From: an uncultured Alistipes sp.
GTDB lineage: Bacteria; Bacteroidota; Bacteroidia; Bacteroidales; Rikenellaceae
Length of the DNA stretch: 64,000 nucleotides
NCBI GenBank assembly: GCA_947629705.1
Contig: CANREN010000003.1
Span: 62,001 to 126,000 of the forward strand
Direction: 5' to 3'
How positions within the stretch are numbered: position 1 is the first letter of the stretch; each line of letters begins with the position of its first letter. The translations under genes and the position numbers were made by a program. Below are positions 63,596 through 64,000 of this stretch, piece by piece. Below the pieces are notes generated by a model. That model was not told the origin of the DNA and ran no database searches. It was given only the letters and a program-made list of their open reading frames with translations.

Positions 63596-64000
63596 ATGGC
63601 AGATACAATCATAGGCCGAGAAGCAGAACAGGAGATATTGCGCCAACGTATAGAAAACGTCTGAAACTGATTGTGTGCGGCAGTGCCACAACGTGGATGC
63701 GCGAGAATGGGCTCTTCGACAAAGGAGGTCTTTATAATCGTACCACCCGCACCATTTATCTTGCACCGTTCACGCTGCATGAGACGGAACAGTATCTAAT
63801 CTTACGAGGTATTAAGTGGACCCGCTATCAGATTGCAGAATGTTATATGGTTCTGGGCAGCACACCACGCTATCTGCAAATGCTGGAGCGAGGTTTGAGC
63901 CTAACGCAAAATATAGGCAACCTCTTTTTTGCGCAGAATGCACCGCTGGCGTGTGAATATGATTTTCTGTTCCGCTCGCTGTTCAATGAGGCGATAGTAC
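63596..64000 (+). pseudogene. AAA ATPase (PF01637/DUF234-like), internally deleted and frameshifted
   Basis: The ATG at 63596 reads MADTIIGREAEQEILRQRI, the usual start of this ATPase family, and stops at 63662. From about 63645, in the next frame, coding resumes as RKRLKLIVCGSATTWM, then GGLYNRTTRTIYLAPFTLHE, and runs to the window edge (FFAQNAPLACEYDFLFRSLF). The P-loop and Walker B region, about 120-150 residues in relatives, are missing. It is thus a deletion plus frameshift. Such ATPases are common accessory genes in Bacteroidales genomes. Confidence 0.72.

Overview
The window reads as a piece of chromosome from a GC-rich member of the Bacteroidales, most like Alistipes or another Rikenellaceae. 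The support is a fused LpxC/FabZ enzyme, a PorX-type regulator (receiver plus PglZ domain) of the type IX secretion kind, the 29-residue COX24-like basic protein, a POT peptide transporter, the N-succinyl-type arginine route, and repeated Bacteroidota promoters (-7 box TAnnTTTG, -33 TTG). No rRNA, tRNA or CRISPR array was seen. The genus is inference; the phylum is secure.

Layout. 1-5.6 kb: start of pfkA, a HAD phosphatase, tatA-tatC, a short-chain dehydrogenase, a metallo-hydrolase and a POT transporter. 5.6-9.1 kb: glgB and ahcY, convergent. 9.3-14.9 kb (minus strand): oxyR, then rsfS-ftsH-cdsA-psd-riboflavin kinase. 15-20.5 kb: trpS-clc, facing a CPA1 antiporter and a TonB-like protein. 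20.6-29.5 kb (plus): lpxC/fabZ-lpxA, rimP-nusA-infB, a CoA-transferase and rpiB, closed by a 42-bp palindromic terminator. 29.6-42.4 kb (minus): rng-mfd-coaX-OM barrel-TPR-lptC-cnnM-ppiD, an envelope and genome-maintenance block. 42.8-46.9 kb: COX24-like protein, HU, porX-tsaE, a SRPBCC protein and a Nudix hydrolase. 47-52.3 kb: an S9 peptidase, then a cobalamin riboswitch in front of nrdD-nrdG, the anaerobic class III ribonucleotide reductase.

52.4-53.8 kb is a decayed IS3-family element. Beyond it the sequence changes character: the CG-rich codon style of the left side gives way to more AT and fewer CpG. Here lies a complete arginine pathway from glutamate on the minus strand: acyltransferase-argG-argC-argD, then argF' (N-succinylornithine carbamoyltransferase)-argB-argE-mgsA remnant-argH. 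A 14-bp motif with an 11-bp palindromic core sits upstream of both argF' and argD, and a weaker version lies in the leader of the first gene. That leader is long and holds a 30-residue open frame. The cluster ends in broken pieces of mobile-element type (a ribbon-helix-helix-like gene with an in-frame stop, and an ATPase gene with an internal deletion). The cluster therefore looks like an inserted or relocated arginine island.

The most notable points are the B12 riboswitch on a class III ribonucleotide reductase, the shared operator-like motif and leader of the arginine island, the internally deleted methylglyoxal synthase inside that island, and a stand-alone riboflavin kinase where Bacteroidota usually carry bifunctional RibF.
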